Below, one piece after another: positions 24,018 through 35,700 of a stretch of DNA of 64,000 nt. Each line of letters begins with the position of its first letter. Positions within the stretch are counted from its first letter, which is position 1. This stretch comes from Triatoma infestans (taxonomy: Eukaryota; Arthropoda; Insecta; Hemiptera; Reduviidae): assembly GCA_011037195.1 (NCBI GenBank), contig JAAEAF010001966.1, positions 1 through 64,000 of the forward strand. Reading direction: 5' to 3'. The position numbers were made by a program, and so were the translations under genes. The notes under the pieces were generated by a model. The model saw nothing but the letters and a program-made list of their open reading frames with translations. It had not been told where the DNA came from and did not search any database.

Positions 24018-25564
24018 CTTTATGGGAAAGCTACCCCGCTTTAATCGTGCACCCCTGTTGCAGAACTAGACCCCCCCCTCGGTATTTGGGAGAGATAAAA
24101 AAAGAGATCTAGGACAATGCCACATAAACTTACAACCTCAATAGATCGCCGCCAACAGAATGGATACTTGCCAAATTTCCTGAAAAAACAAAAAGTCCAT
24201 CTGATAAGAGAATTTGGAGAGAGAAGTGGTGGATTTACGGCAAGTGTGACAGTGGTGATCAAACGGCATTTCCCGGTTGATGCAAGTGGGCAATCTGTGA
24301 AAAAAGTTGTTACTGTGCGTTTTTTTGCTGGAAACATCCCAACCACCCCAACATTTTCCAGACTGTGCTCCAATCCGTTGGTCCTATGGTCCAGTTTTTC
24401 TGGGGGAGGAGAAAAAAATCTAATAACTTCAGCGAAAGATCCCAACAGCTGTAAAACAAACAAAAAAAATGGCTTACAAAAGTAATTTCTATTTTTTTTG
24501 TTAAATACATCCCATTAATATTTTGTTGTGTTGTTAAAATTCCGAATTTGATGTAAAAAAAAAAAAAAAAAGATTAGATTTGCCCAAAATTGCGGACTTA
24601 ATTGGAAAAGTTTTCTGGCGATTTTCTCCATGAAGGCACCAAAAGGGGGTGGGTTTTTCATTAAACTTGATATGTACTAAATTATACATACAGTAGTACC
24701 TATCACTTTATTTTTGAAACATTCCCCCCTCCCCCCCGAAAAAATTCATTTAGTTTTTTGGGGTGGGCGGGGGCGGGAGGAGGAGTTTGAGATTATCCCA
24801 CACTAAAACTGAAATTAACATTTTGTTAATGGAGGGGGTGAAAATGTTCGCGTCAGAGATTAATTCTCACGTGCCCCCAAGGATATCGAAGCAAACGAAA
24901 ACACATCAATCGCTAGCGCAGCCTTTTTTTTATTCTTAGCTGCACGACGTAGAATTTTTGACAAACACGACAAAAAAAAAATTTTTGACAGTGTCGGGGA
25001 CACCCCGAAATTATTATGTTGGTTAAATGGTGTGGAGATGGATGCAAGATCCCTCCCTGCAGAGGGATGCGAGACTGGAAGGCGGCAGCTACACATAGAA
25101 ATGTTTCGACGAAATTTGTCTACAAAAAGGAAGCCTTGACCCCCACATGGATTGTTGCACCACTAATGATTGCAGTAAGAGAGAAAAAGACGTGTAAGTG
25201 TTTCATCCAAGATATGTATATTATTTTAATGGCATTTCTATACAATAAAAAAAAGTTCTTCCGGACAAAGTCTTGTAACATGTTAATATAAAAACACAAT
25301 TTGAAAAAAAAAAAATAAAACCAACAAGCAAAAATCTAGAACAAAAAAAAAAAAAAAATAGAAAGTAACTCCAAAATATCTATTAATTAAACAATTAACA
25401 ATTTGTTTTTATTTTAATTTTAATTAATACAAATTATAAACATGCATCATTTTTTTTAAATTACATTCTAAATTGGTAAAATAATTAACAGAATTGTATA
25501 AAAATTAAAAAAACATAAATTTAATTATTTATATATGGATCATTCATATATATATTATATATAC

Positions 25565-25600
<36 letters not shown>

Positions 25601-25819
25601 ATGGATCATTCAATTAGATTGTGTCAGTCTAATACGCATGCCCTTAGAATACAAAAAAAAAAAAAAAAAAAAAATTCCAGCAATTGTTACAAACACGAAT
25701 AAAAGCAATGTGCCAGAACCGGCATAATGTTGATACTCCACTCTAGCAGGGAAATTTTTCGTAAAAAAAAAAAATGCATATTAAAAATCAAAGGCATATG
25801 TTTTGACTGTGAGTTTTGC
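24018..25819. other. Non-coding stretch, R remnants and AT-rich DNA
   Basis: 24,540-24,840 holds a minus-oriented R remnant. 25,180-25,230 has an R border hairpin. 25,240-25,740 is poly-A/TA rich. No gene seen. Confidence 0.55.
25544..25605. repeat. (TA)n tract
   Basis: Long TATATA run inside an AT-rich region; a similar shorter run is at 2,920-2,960. Confidence 0.9.
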
Positions 25820-25902
25820 ATGAAGTGGTATTTCAGTGAAGAACCAGTTGTTCAGCCAAATTTGTTTTATTTTTCACATTATTAGTTACAGATCTTTTTA
25901 AT

Positions 25903-25950
25903 AAATTTCTTACGTTTCGGCACTAAACGTGCCATCCTCAGAGGAAATTC
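25903..25950 (-). ncRNA. Hammerhead-ribozyme-like motif, left arm of F2
   Basis: Reverse-complement twin of 26,201-26,248 with the same core, stem II and ACGU, so transcripts of either strand of the element would contain one copy. Confidence 0.6.
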
Positions 25951-26200
25951 TACAATTATAAAAATATTGTTTAAACATTTACATATAAATATACTTATTA
26001 CAACATAAACTAGTATATATTTTTGTCCAAAAATTACTAACCATTTTTTATTCTGCAATTTATGTGAAAGTTTTCTATGCATTATTTTGTGGGCTTCGTT
26101 ATTTATCTTAAGCATTGTCTGCTTTCGTTTTCGGATAAAGTTTTATGGTGTAATAAGTATATTTATATGTAAATGTGTAAACAATATTTTTATAATTGTA

Positions 26201-26248
26201 GAATTTCCTCTGAGGATGGCACGTTTAGTGCCGAAACGTAAGAAATTT
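26201..26248 (+). ncRNA. Hammerhead-ribozyme-like motif, right arm of F2
   Basis: Stem I: GAAUUUCCU (26,201-26,209) against AGAAAUUU (26,241-26,248), 8 pairs with one bulged C. Core CUGAGGA (26,210-26,216). One extra U. Stem II is GGCAC/GUGCC with loop GUUUA. GAA at 26,233-26,235, self-complementary ACGU (26,236-26,239), and A at 26,240 in the cleavage position. All core positions match CUGANGA...GAA. Confidence 0.65.
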
Positions 26249-26689
26249 ATTAAAAAGATCTGTAACTAATAATGTGAAAAAATAAAACAAAATTTGGCTG
26301 AACAACTGGTTCTTCACTGAAATACCACTTCATACAGAAAACTTCGGCCGTCAAAACAGAAATTGTGAGTTTTGCTTTATAGCTATTTTACGAAATCATA
26401 GTGTGGTTTAAAAAAAGAAAAGTTTTCAGTTTTGTTTTTTAAAACATTAAAAATTGAGACTTTAGGGGACTTATAAAAAAAATGGCTCCAATGAACCTTT
26501 TTTTCACAAGCGCAAATATATATATATATATTCTCTTTAGAGTAAGTTTAAATTTTAAATTTCAAAAAACTGCACGATCTAGTTGAAAATAAAATCTATC
26601 TTAGAGTAATAAATTTTTAGATTTCTATGACGGTATAAATTTGTCTTCCACTTGAGTTTTCCCAGGATGAGAGAGCAATGACCGTCTTT

Positions 26690-26830
26690 ACACTTTGAAA
26701 GCGTGCGACCCTGAAGAGGGTCATTGCAGGCGAAACGTCGGTTTTTTGTTTTTTTTAGCAAAACCACATTGACGCGGTCTCAACCCGGGAAACTCAAAGT
26801 ATTTTTCACTTGAGGAATGGCCCACGGAAA
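26690..26830 (+). repeat. Repeat remnant with hammerhead-like core
   Basis: GACC-CTGAAGA-...-GAAACGTC-GGTT: complete core and a 4-bp stem I, but stem II (GGGTCATTGCAGGC) pairs poorly. Same downstream words as 11,680-11,800. Confidence 0.45.
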
Positions 26831-26984
26831 CCTAAAAGATCAGATGATAAGATAAATCGTCTTTAGAGAAACTGTGATGTCTAGTCCTAAATACCCAACC
26901 TAGGGTGAATCAACAAAAATAGGGTACCTGGTGTTCTCTTACACGGTGTTTTTTTTCACAGAATATATTTGTGTCAATTTTTTT

Positions 26985-27254
26985 TTTAATTGTCTTTGGG
27001 GAGGGACCAAGCCCTATGCTATCCAAAGCCCTCCTGGGCCCATATTCGGCTACCACAAAGTTCGGAGCCTTCTCAGTGCTATGCCAGCCTCCGGACAGTG
27101 TTCTCTCGTTACAGACAACACTGTCCATCACCGGACAGTGAGCTTGTAAGAGGCTCCTAGGAAGGAAAAAATCTAAGGGCAACACAGCTGGACTCGAACC
27201 CAGGTCCTCCGCGTTGCTAGTCCAGCGCGCTACCACTGAGCTAATCCCTTCCTT
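26985..27254 (-). mobile_element. tRNA-Ala-derived SINE, tail A
   Basis: A complete minus-strand copy: GGGATTAGCTCAGTGGTAGC (A box), anticodon AGC in CTAGCAA, then the B box and central body. The 3' tail (GGGCTTTGGATAGCATAGGG, CTTGGTCCCTCCCC) matches the LINE tail at 19,903-19,970. Confidence 0.75.
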
Positions 27255-28339
27255 TACATTTGTGTTAATTATTTAAAAAAAAAAAAAACAATAAAAAACG
27301 GAAAAGTCTGCAATTGCAGAAAAAATTCCGTCTACAACTTGGGCATGCAATTTTTTTTTTTTGAGAACACCAAACTATGTAGAGGCAGGACTCAGGACTC
27401 CGTCTGGGCAGTGAACATGTCTGCCTCCACCCCCACAGCTGAGAGAAAAAGTGAATATTTTGTGGGGGAAGACTGACTTGAGTCTAGCAATCAAGGTGTC
27501 TATTGCAATAAATAGAACGAAACGTTGGTCACAAACCCGTAACTGTTTTAAAAACAAGACAATTCTAGTACCATCATTGACGATGTTTACAAAAATAGGA
27601 ATCTTTGCAAGAACAGACAGATTCAGACGTGCACATGCAGTGAGATATATATATAAAGTACACAGAGTGACAGAAAAAAGTTTTAGTTAAATTAAACAGA
27701 AAATTAGAAAAAATAATAATAATTAATAATTAACTTAAAATTAATTAAAAACTAAATTAAAAAATATATAATCATATATTTTTTTTTTTAATAAATGAGC
27801 ATATAAAAGAGATTTTTTTTTTTTTTATTCTACAAAAAACAAAAAAAAAAAATTAACAAAAATTTGCAAATTTGTTTTTTTAATTAAAAATTAAAAAAAT
27901 GAATAACTATACATTCAAAATTAGCATTAATGACCAAACACTAATATCACAGACATGCAGAGTGTAATACAGGCATAACAGAAATTTTACCAGTTTAACA
28001 CAAAAAAAAATTTGTTACGCTATTATTATAAAAAAAAAAAGTCCCTTGAGTTTGAGTATCTGAATTTAAAAAAATAAAAATTGCACCTCGATGCCCCCCC
28101 ACCCCCCCCCCCGTAATTATTATAAAAGAGATATTGTAGTTTTATAAGTTTAAACAGCTTGCCATAAAAACAAAATAACTGGTGTGAATCACTCACACCA
28201 TTAAGTGACGAATATTTTTTTCAAACTTATAATTTTTACTAAATGTTTTGTTAGTCTACAATTTTATATTAATTCAAAAAAAATCTAAACTTAATAATAG
28301 TTTTTTTATTTTGACAAGAGAGAAAAATTGGGCATTTTT
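27255..28339. other. AT-rich non-coding stretch
   Basis: Contains GAACGAAACGTTGGTC at 27,516 (a GAAACG word like those of the foldback families), long A/T runs, and an R border hairpin GTGTGAATCACTCACACC at 28,172. Confidence 0.5.
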
Positions 28340-28388
28340 AGACACACACACGCGCACGCGCGCGCACGCGCGCACACATATATATATA
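28340..28388. repeat. Alternating purine-pyrimidine tract (CA/CG/TA)
   Basis: ACACACACACGCGCACGCGC, then more CG/CA steps and a TA run: about 48 bp of strictly alternating purine and pyrimidine, the composition most prone to Z-DNA. Confidence 0.9.
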
Positions 28389-28442
28389 CTCAACATTCCA
28401 TTCGGGGTATCACTATTGGGAATCCGACAGAAACTTACCACT

Positions 28443-28712
28443 AACCCTTTGGCGCAACAGCCCCCATGAAGGGCCAAGGTTTGCTAGACGGCGATTTGAA
28501 TGGGTGGGGGGTACGCACGCCGCCAGTTCCCACGCCGTATAGTTCCGGCCTTCGCTACCTAGGACGACGCAATTAATTGTAGCTTCCCCACTTTTTATCA
28601 GGATGCTGGGGGGTCAACACCGACTTTGCCCTCTCACGGGAATCGAATCCTGAATTCTCACATGAAAGGAGCTAGACCGCTAGCCACTAGACCAACGCGT
28701 GAGGACTTGTTT
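28443..28712 (-). mobile_element. tRNA-Glu-derived SINE, copy 3
   Basis: Same head (ACGCGTTGGTCTAGTGGC on the minus strand) and body, with more substitutions in the anticodon arm. Shares its right flank with copy 2. Confidence 0.7.
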
Positions 28713-28749
28713 CAAAAACATAAGATGATTATATTAATGTTTAGACTGT

Positions 28750-29090
28750 GTAGAGTGTTATTTATGGGTCATGATAGGTTTAGGAAACATCTGTACGAGG
28801 TTGGGGGTGGCTAATAAGTTCCGGAACCTTGTGCAGACTGTGTGAGGAGAAGGAGGAAACGGCCCCCCAACTAATTTTTGATTGCATAGCAATAACCAAA
28901 TTGCGATACATAGCGACCTGAGGAGATAATAACGCAAAAAGATCTGGTCGTGAAAACTCTTAAACTTCTTAGGAGGAGGGGAGGGTTCACTTACTAGAAA
29001 ATCGGGGACGGCACAATAATCCTATGACGGCTGCGGTGCCCAGGGGTATAGCCCACTCCGAAGCGGAAATCTAATCTAATCATCTAAATT
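28750..29090 (+). pseudogene. LINE C-terminal fragment
   Basis: LFMGHDRFRKHLYEVGG then CRLCEEKEETAPQLIFDC (after frame changes), and an end in AATCTAATCTAAT, typical of LINE 3' tails. Confidence 0.65.
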
Positions 29091-29499
29091 ATATTAATTA
29101 AAATTCTCTATGCTCTAAGTTTCGGGTGCACCATTAGTGTGCCCTTCTTCCAGGAGCTCTGCAAAATTTATTAGAGAAAAAGGTTACATTATTGTACAGT
29201 ATTTTAGTAGAAGAAAAAAGTGCATAAATTATAACAGGAGTGATTAGTTAATTAAATGAAATGATATTAAGAATAAGAGAAAATAAAATCTTCTTTTCTT
29301 TTTGGTTTCGTAGCAATAGTGATTTTTTTTGTAATAGCCCAAGATCGGGAGGGCATGGAATACGTACATGATGCGCAAGGTAATTAGAGGCACATCAAAA
29401 ATGGGGTATAAAGATAAACATAGCAAAAACTGAGTATATGTTGACAACAAGCGGAGGAAGACATAAAAATCCCAAGGATTGAGCAATTCAAATACTTGA

Positions 29500-30032
29500 G
29501 TTCTTCCTCAGTAAGGATGTTTTAAGCAAAAATGACGTGTTGTATAAGCGTAAAAAGAGCAGTCGGCATACTGGAGGGCAATATTTTAAAAGTACCAAAA
29601 AGATAATACATAGCAGCCTGGTACAAAGTATACTACTATATGCCGCTGAGACTTGGACCTTGAATAAGGCTTTAAGGAAAAAGCTTCTGGCCATCAAGAT
29701 GAATTACTGGAGAAGAGTAGCACGAATATCAAGGCTTTGAAAGAGTAAGAAACGAAAAAATAAGAAAGAAAATGAACGTTTCAAAAAATTTGCTGCAGAA
29801 GTGGGAGGAAAAGAGACTTGGATGGTATGGCCATGTAAAAAGAATGGAAGATGGAAGAATGGCTAGAGAGATCCTAAACTGGGAAGCCGAGGAAAGAAAA
29901 AGAAGAAGGGGCAGACCCAGGGAAAAGTGCATAGATGGCGTCGGAGAAAACCTCCACGGTTACGGACTGAGAGAAGAGGATATCCGGGATAGATTTACTT
30001 GGAGGCTGAAATTAAAAGAAATATTTGTTTGA
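29500..30032 (+). pseudogene. LINE reverse transcriptase C-terminal fragment
   Basis: Two frames: SLVQSILLYAAETWTLNKAL, then KRLGWYGHVKRMEDGRMARE followed by a KRRRGRPREKCIDGV block. These are the last two conserved blocks of RTE/CR1-like reverse transcriptases. One frame change near 29,745. Confidence 0.8.
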
Positions 30033-30566
30033 GGAAAACCTCAGCATTGAGCAACTCCTTAATAATAAAAAAAAAGTTGAATTTTGAACGCCTCTTCCGA
30101 TAGCGTATACTTCCGCCCGGAAAAGGCTGGAAAACATCGCCTATGGGTTTTGAGTATTTGGTCCTCGGCCCGAATACCCCCCATTGCTCCAGTTCTCCTT
30201 CTACATGTATGAAGAAAGTATACGAAATTTACTTCTTTCGAGCTATTTTCAAAAATTCAACTTTAATTTCGATTTTTTAGACGCATACACAGTGGGATCC
30301 ACGACAATACATTAGAACGTTGAGATTGCAAATGAAGAGAGTATTTTTAAAAATTAAAAAAAAAAAAACTGTTAAAAGGTTGGGGGTAAGGAAAATATTT
30401 ATAGTGAGGCGAGGCAATTTCAAAAATTTTGGAAAAACAAATTACTGGCGAGTATCTTTGCAAGGATTCAAGCTGTGTTAGACCTGAAGAAGCTCATTGC
30501 AATATGGGTGAAAAGATGTTTCAGCCCGGAAATTCCAAGTGTTTTTTCATGAAAATGAAATTCACA

Positions 30567-30602
<36 letters not shown>

Positions 30603-31593
30603 AAGAGAATCGGACATGACAATAAAAACTTCGATTTTTATACTAAAATATCATTTTATTAAGTTTAGATTCACTTAAAACTGAAATCAAGCAAATATTA
30701 AGTAAATAATTATAGGTTTGAAAACAAATTTTGTAACTTAAATCTGTGTAAGAGAATATCGTGTGAGTGTTTCACACCAGATTTTTTTTTTTGTAAATAC
30801 TACATTTACCTTTAGTATAAAGCGGAACCATTGTATAGATAAGAAACCAAAATGCTGATTCCTCCGACATAATTAAACAAGTTTTGAACAAGATAGTGCT
30901 GCCGTATGCAATATTGATTGAATTAATTTTATGAGTATTATATTTTTTTTTAAATTAATAATTTTTTTTTTTTATACAATTAAAGGCACTTTTGGGAAAC
31001 ATTTTGAGATTTAATTTTTTGTTGTTGAAAAAACATGAGTATTTAAGATGCCAGAGTGAGCGAAGTCTGTCAGTAAATCAAAAATACATTGAACCACGAA
31101 ATAAATGCATATTAGAAGCGGTGTACAATCAAAGGCAAAAAAACATTATCTGAGATCAGGTTGGAAAGAAATTCCAAAAAGCCAGTTTCAATCTATTAAG
31201 GGGTTAAGGCAAGCAAGCATTCAAGGTGTAACGGCTATAAAGAAGCTCATTGCAATATGGACGAAACAATGTTTCAGCCTGGAAACTCGAAGTGTTTTAC
31301 TTGAAAGTGAGATTCACATTTTTACACACATATAAAAATAAATCTGAATTAAAGCGATATATACAGAATATCGGGCATGACAGTACAAATTTCGATTTTT
31401 GTACTAAAGTGGTGGCACTGTTGTGAAACACTCTCACAGACTTTCACACTTACTCTGAATTAAATACAATTTTATTCAAGAAATTTTCTTTAAAATTGCA
31501 GCGTTAACAATGTTTATTAGGTGGGCTGGCCATGAACATGGTCGTGGGGATTTTAAATTGTATACCAGGAGCGGCCTTATCTTGGGAGCGCTT
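30033..31593. other. Non-coding stretch with two related repeat arms
   Basis: AAGAAGCTCATTGCAATATG occurs at about 30,487 and 31,240, followed in each by TTTCAGCC-GGAAA and TCACATTTTTACACAC. Both carry a partial hammerhead-like pattern. R border hairpins at 30,756 and 31,417. Confidence 0.5.
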
Positions 31594-31930
31594 GTATAGG
31601 ATCCAAAGAGAGGGATCCATAGCAGAGAGAGATAAATGACAGGACCACTCTCTCGGACTAGAGTGGGAGAAAACTGCTTAAATACAGCGACGGGAGATAT
31701 ATGAGATGCCTAGCAGAGTTCACTCGGCAGTGACAACGTGTCATCTACCTTACCTCTCTAGTATTCTCTGTTATTTTAGTGTAAAGTCCAGGCAGTCAGT
31801 GTCACTTTTTCATTATACAGTGTTCAGCCATATCTAGTTTATTAATCTGAACCAAACCATTTTCTTTCCATCATCACACCCATTATATTGAGAGGGGGTG
31901 ATGTAATAGGATCCAAAGAGAGCGATCCAT
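31594..31930 (+). mobile_element. LTR-like unit with tandem start of a second copy
   Basis: TGTATAGGATCCAAAGAGAG at 31,594 recurs as TGTAATAGGATCCAAAGAGA at 31,901, about 308 bp apart. A purine tract GAGAGGGGGTGA lies just before the second copy. Reads as an LTR followed by the remains of a polypurine tract and the beginning of the other LTR, with the body of the element deleted. Confidence 0.45.
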
Positions 31931-32542
31931 AGCAGAGGATCCACAGCATCCATAACACGGAAATCTTCCGTGTTTGATGCTGTGGTGAAAACGATTGATG
32001 CGGAGAGCTTCCTGCCGATTTTTTTTTTTTTTTGAAGATATTTCGTTCAAAACACACACACTTACATACAGACTCCCATTCGAAAAAAAAAGAAGCTTAT
32101 TTTAAGTAATCAGCGGAACTCAAAACATATATTTCCGGTGTAAAACCTGAGAAAGTAAACAAAAAATATGTTAAACAATGGTCTATGATGGGACAAATGT
32201 CCTCCAGCTTTGTGCACTTATTAAAATAGCAAAAGACTTTTTAGTTCACTCTGGCTAATTAAATATCTAATTAAATAAAATAAAAAATTAAATTAAATTA
32301 ATAAACAAATCAATTAGATTACAGACATAACACGTAACATACAGACAAACATGCAACAACAATTTCAGATTGAGTAATTATTATAATTTTTTTTTAAATA
32401 AACAGTTCGGGAAATAAAACTTTGAGCTACGCTGTTCACATACATCCATACAGTTTTGCTAAAAGAAAAGAAACGTTGACTGAGATGTTGAGTGGTATGG
32501 ATGCAGGAATTGACAAGATAACAAAAAAAAAAGATGTTGTTT

Positions 32543-32738
32543 CTAGACTGCAGTCTCCAATACCTGTTGTGCTGGCAACCAAGAGCTGGTGATTACTGAT
32601 GGTTGTGTTGTTATGGTTTCTTCACCGGTTGAAGACGCTATTATCGAAACTTCTGTATCTTCTGAATTACTCTGTTTTTCTTCCACATTTTGTTCAACTT
32701 CTTGATCCCATTTATCAGCTTTCTCTGGACATTCATCC
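32543..32738 (-). CDS. SRGAP: srGAP exon 13 (acidic tail; possible terminal exon)
   Basis: The acceptor is CAG after a TAA-repeat tract. Phase 2-in follows exon 12 and completes a Lys codon. Encodes DECPEKADKWDQEVEQN and a Ser/Glu/Thr-rich tail, then TAG at 32,543. A weaker alternative donor (CAG then GTATTG, exon end at 32,564) would leave phase 0, which is compatible with the exon at 15,902-15,549. Confidence 0.8.
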
Positions 32739-35700
32739 CTGTTAATAATAATAATAATAATAACAAATCGCACTTCCGGTCATCTGATTTTCTTCAAACT
32801 CGGATTTAAACAACATATTTAATTCCTAATTAATATTTTTTAGATGATAGAATTCGTGTAATAAATTGAAATACACATTAGTGGGCAATCTAACCCCATC
32901 CCTCCACCATAAGTGCCCTTAAATGCATTTTCCCGGAGAAATGTTTCAAATAAAACTTGTAGACCTTTGTATGTGTAGTTGTTATACCAAGTTTGAAGAA
33001 AATCGTTGGAGCTATTTTTCAAGAAAATTGCAAAAAGTGAACAAAATCATCCAGTAAAGTGGTACTTCCGGTTGAGGAATTTTGTTCGGATGATAAAATT
33101 CGTATCATCAACAATGATAACACTTTAGAGAAAAACATAACCCCACCGCTACCCCTACTAAAAGTGCCCTTACATGAATTTTCCCCCAGAGAAATGTTTT
33201 AAATAAAAGTTGTAGATCTTTGTATGAGTAGTTTATATAGGAAGTTCCAAGAAAATCGTCGGAGCTATTTTTGAGAAACTCGCGAAAAGTGAAAAATCCG
33301 ATTTTTTCAAACTCCGAATTTCAACAACATATTAAATTCTAATTAACATTATTTAGATGACAGAATTGTCTAATAAACTGAAATAGCACGTTAGAGGAAG
33401 CCGTAATCTCACCCCTCCCCCAAAAGTGCCCTTAAATGAATTTTTCCAGAAAAAATGTTTCAAATAGAAGCTACAGCACTTTCTATGTGTAGTTGATGTA
33501 CTTGGTTTCAAGAAAATCATTGGAACCATTATTGAGAAAATCGCAAAGAAGTAAAAATAACCAAAAACGTATCAAACGTACCAAAAAAGTGGTACTTCCG
33601 GTTGAGGAATTTTGATAGATAAAGTACTGTCCGGATCACCATGGTGATACTTAAGGGAATATCAAGTTTGACTTTCTGCGACTTTTTGGTTTTTGAGCTA
33701 CGCTGTTCACATACATACAAACACAGACCACTTGCTAAAAACCGCTTTTTTGGAGCTCAGGAGACCTCAAAATGGATATTTCCGGTGAAAACTCGATTTC
33801 GAAAAATTTGACACGATTTCAATACTTTCTCTTTTTAGGAGTAACAGAAATTAGAAAAAAAATCTGGTGTGAAACACTAACACAACTTTCTCTTACTCCT
33901 ATTTCTAAAATTGAAGTTGACAAATTTTATAGTTAATGCACCACATTTAATGAAATTCGTCGAAAACAGAAAAACTTTTCATTAAAAGCGCACTTCGTTT
34001 AAGTACTAATTTTCTTTAAACTCGGAATTTTGGCCATCTATTTATTTCTAATTAATTTTGTTTGGATGGTAGAATTGTATAATCAACTAGGATAGCACTT
34101 AAGAGAAAAACATAACCCCACCCTCCCCAAAAACTACCCTTAAATGAATTTTCCCGGAGAAATGTTTTAAATAAAAGTTGTAGCTTTTTGTATGTGTAGC
34201 TGATATTACAAGTTTTAAGCAAATCGTCGGAAGCATTTTTGAGAAAATCGCAAAAAAGTGAAAAAAAAATCCAGTAAAGTAGTACTTCTGGTTGAAAAAT
34301 TTTGACAGACAACGTACTGTCGGATCCCCATGGTCATACCTAAACGGAATATCAAGTTTTAACTTTCTACGGTTTTTCGTTTTTGAGCTATGCTGTTCAC
34401 ATACATACATACATACATACATACATACAAACACAGACCATTTGCTAAAAACCACTTTTTTTTTGCTCAAAACGGATATTTCCGGTGAAAACTCGATATC
34501 GAAAAATTTCACACGATTACAATACTTCTTCTTACTAGGAGTAAGAGAAAGTTAAAATTTTTTTTTCCCAAATCTTTCGTGTTTGATGCGGGGTTGGTAG
34601 GTAGTACCTAAACGGTATACCATGTTTGTGAGCTTTCTAAGACTTTTCATTTTCTGAGATATTCTCTGTTTAAACCACACATACCCTCACAAAACATTTT
34701 TTTTCGTAATCAAGGGGACTCCTAAAAACATATATTTCCGATGAAAACTCAATTTCCGGAAAATCTAGCAAGATCATAATACTTCCCAAAACGTTATAAT
34801 GGTATTCGAGAAAAATCCAAAAAAGAAACAAACTCAAACCTATTCTGTAAAGTTGCACTTCTTGGTTAATCGATTTTCTTCAAATTTGAAATTCTAACAA
34901 TGTTTCTGATGTTCTAACTAATGTGAAGCGCTACCGGATACTCTTCCCCCAAAACCCCTCAAAAAAATCTAATTTTTCCCAGGAAAATGTTCACAAATCG
35001 CAAAATATAGGATCATAATACTTCCTCCCTTAGAGGCAGTAACAGGAAGTAATTATAATGCTAAATAACTTACTTGATTTTAATAGATATATATTTGTCA
35101 GGTACAAGTCCTTCCTTGCCGGAAACAGCACCTCTCCACCAATCACAGCTCACCTGGCTATACAATACTACTGAATCTCCTTTAGATAAACTCAGTTCAC
35201 GTTCATTACGTGCGGTAAAATCATATTGTGCTACCGCTTCTACGCATTCACCTTCTGGAAAAAGTCATCAAAATAATTAAAATACTAAAAATACCATGTC
35301 TGAAGAAAAATCCGTTGAAATATAATTAATGAGAAAACGTGTACAACACTAACACGAATATCTATTAGATGCTGTTAATACAATTAAAAATTTATAGGTA
35401 GTGGGGGGGGGTCATATGTACCCCCAGAAAGGGATTTACATTATAGTCCGCAAAACAACATTGAATAATCCCAAAAAACATTTGAAATTTAACCCCTGTG
35501 GCGCAACAGCTCATGAAGGGCCAAGGCTTGCCAGACGGGCGATTTGATAGGGGGGCGTGAGGCACGCACGCCGCAGTTCCCAAGCCGTTTAGTTCTGGCC
35601 TTCGCTACCTAGGGCGCTACTAACTGTAGCTTTCCACTTTTCATCACGATGTTGGGTACACCGACTTTGCCCTCACGGGAATCGAACCCTGAATTCATGC

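Larger units (their letters stand above)
25820..26350. mobile_element. Foldback element F2 with hammerhead-like motifs in both arms
   Basis: Inverted arms at about 25,820-26,005 (AAGTGGTATTTCAGTGAAGAA onward) and 26,145-26,335, about 190 bp each and almost identical, around a 140-bp AT-rich centre. Each arm carries the same hammerhead-like motif, on opposite strands. Non-coding. Confidence 0.75.

Noticed and set aside
24041..24485. Overlapping open frames of about 120-140 codons on both strands
   Set aside because: Frames on opposite strands overlap, no domain or splice context, low-complexity residues; probably chance in a stretch of balanced composition.
29244..29932. Minus-strand frames with hydrophobic residues that resemble membrane segments
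   Set aside because: They are antisense shadows of the plus-strand LINE reverse transcriptase fragment.
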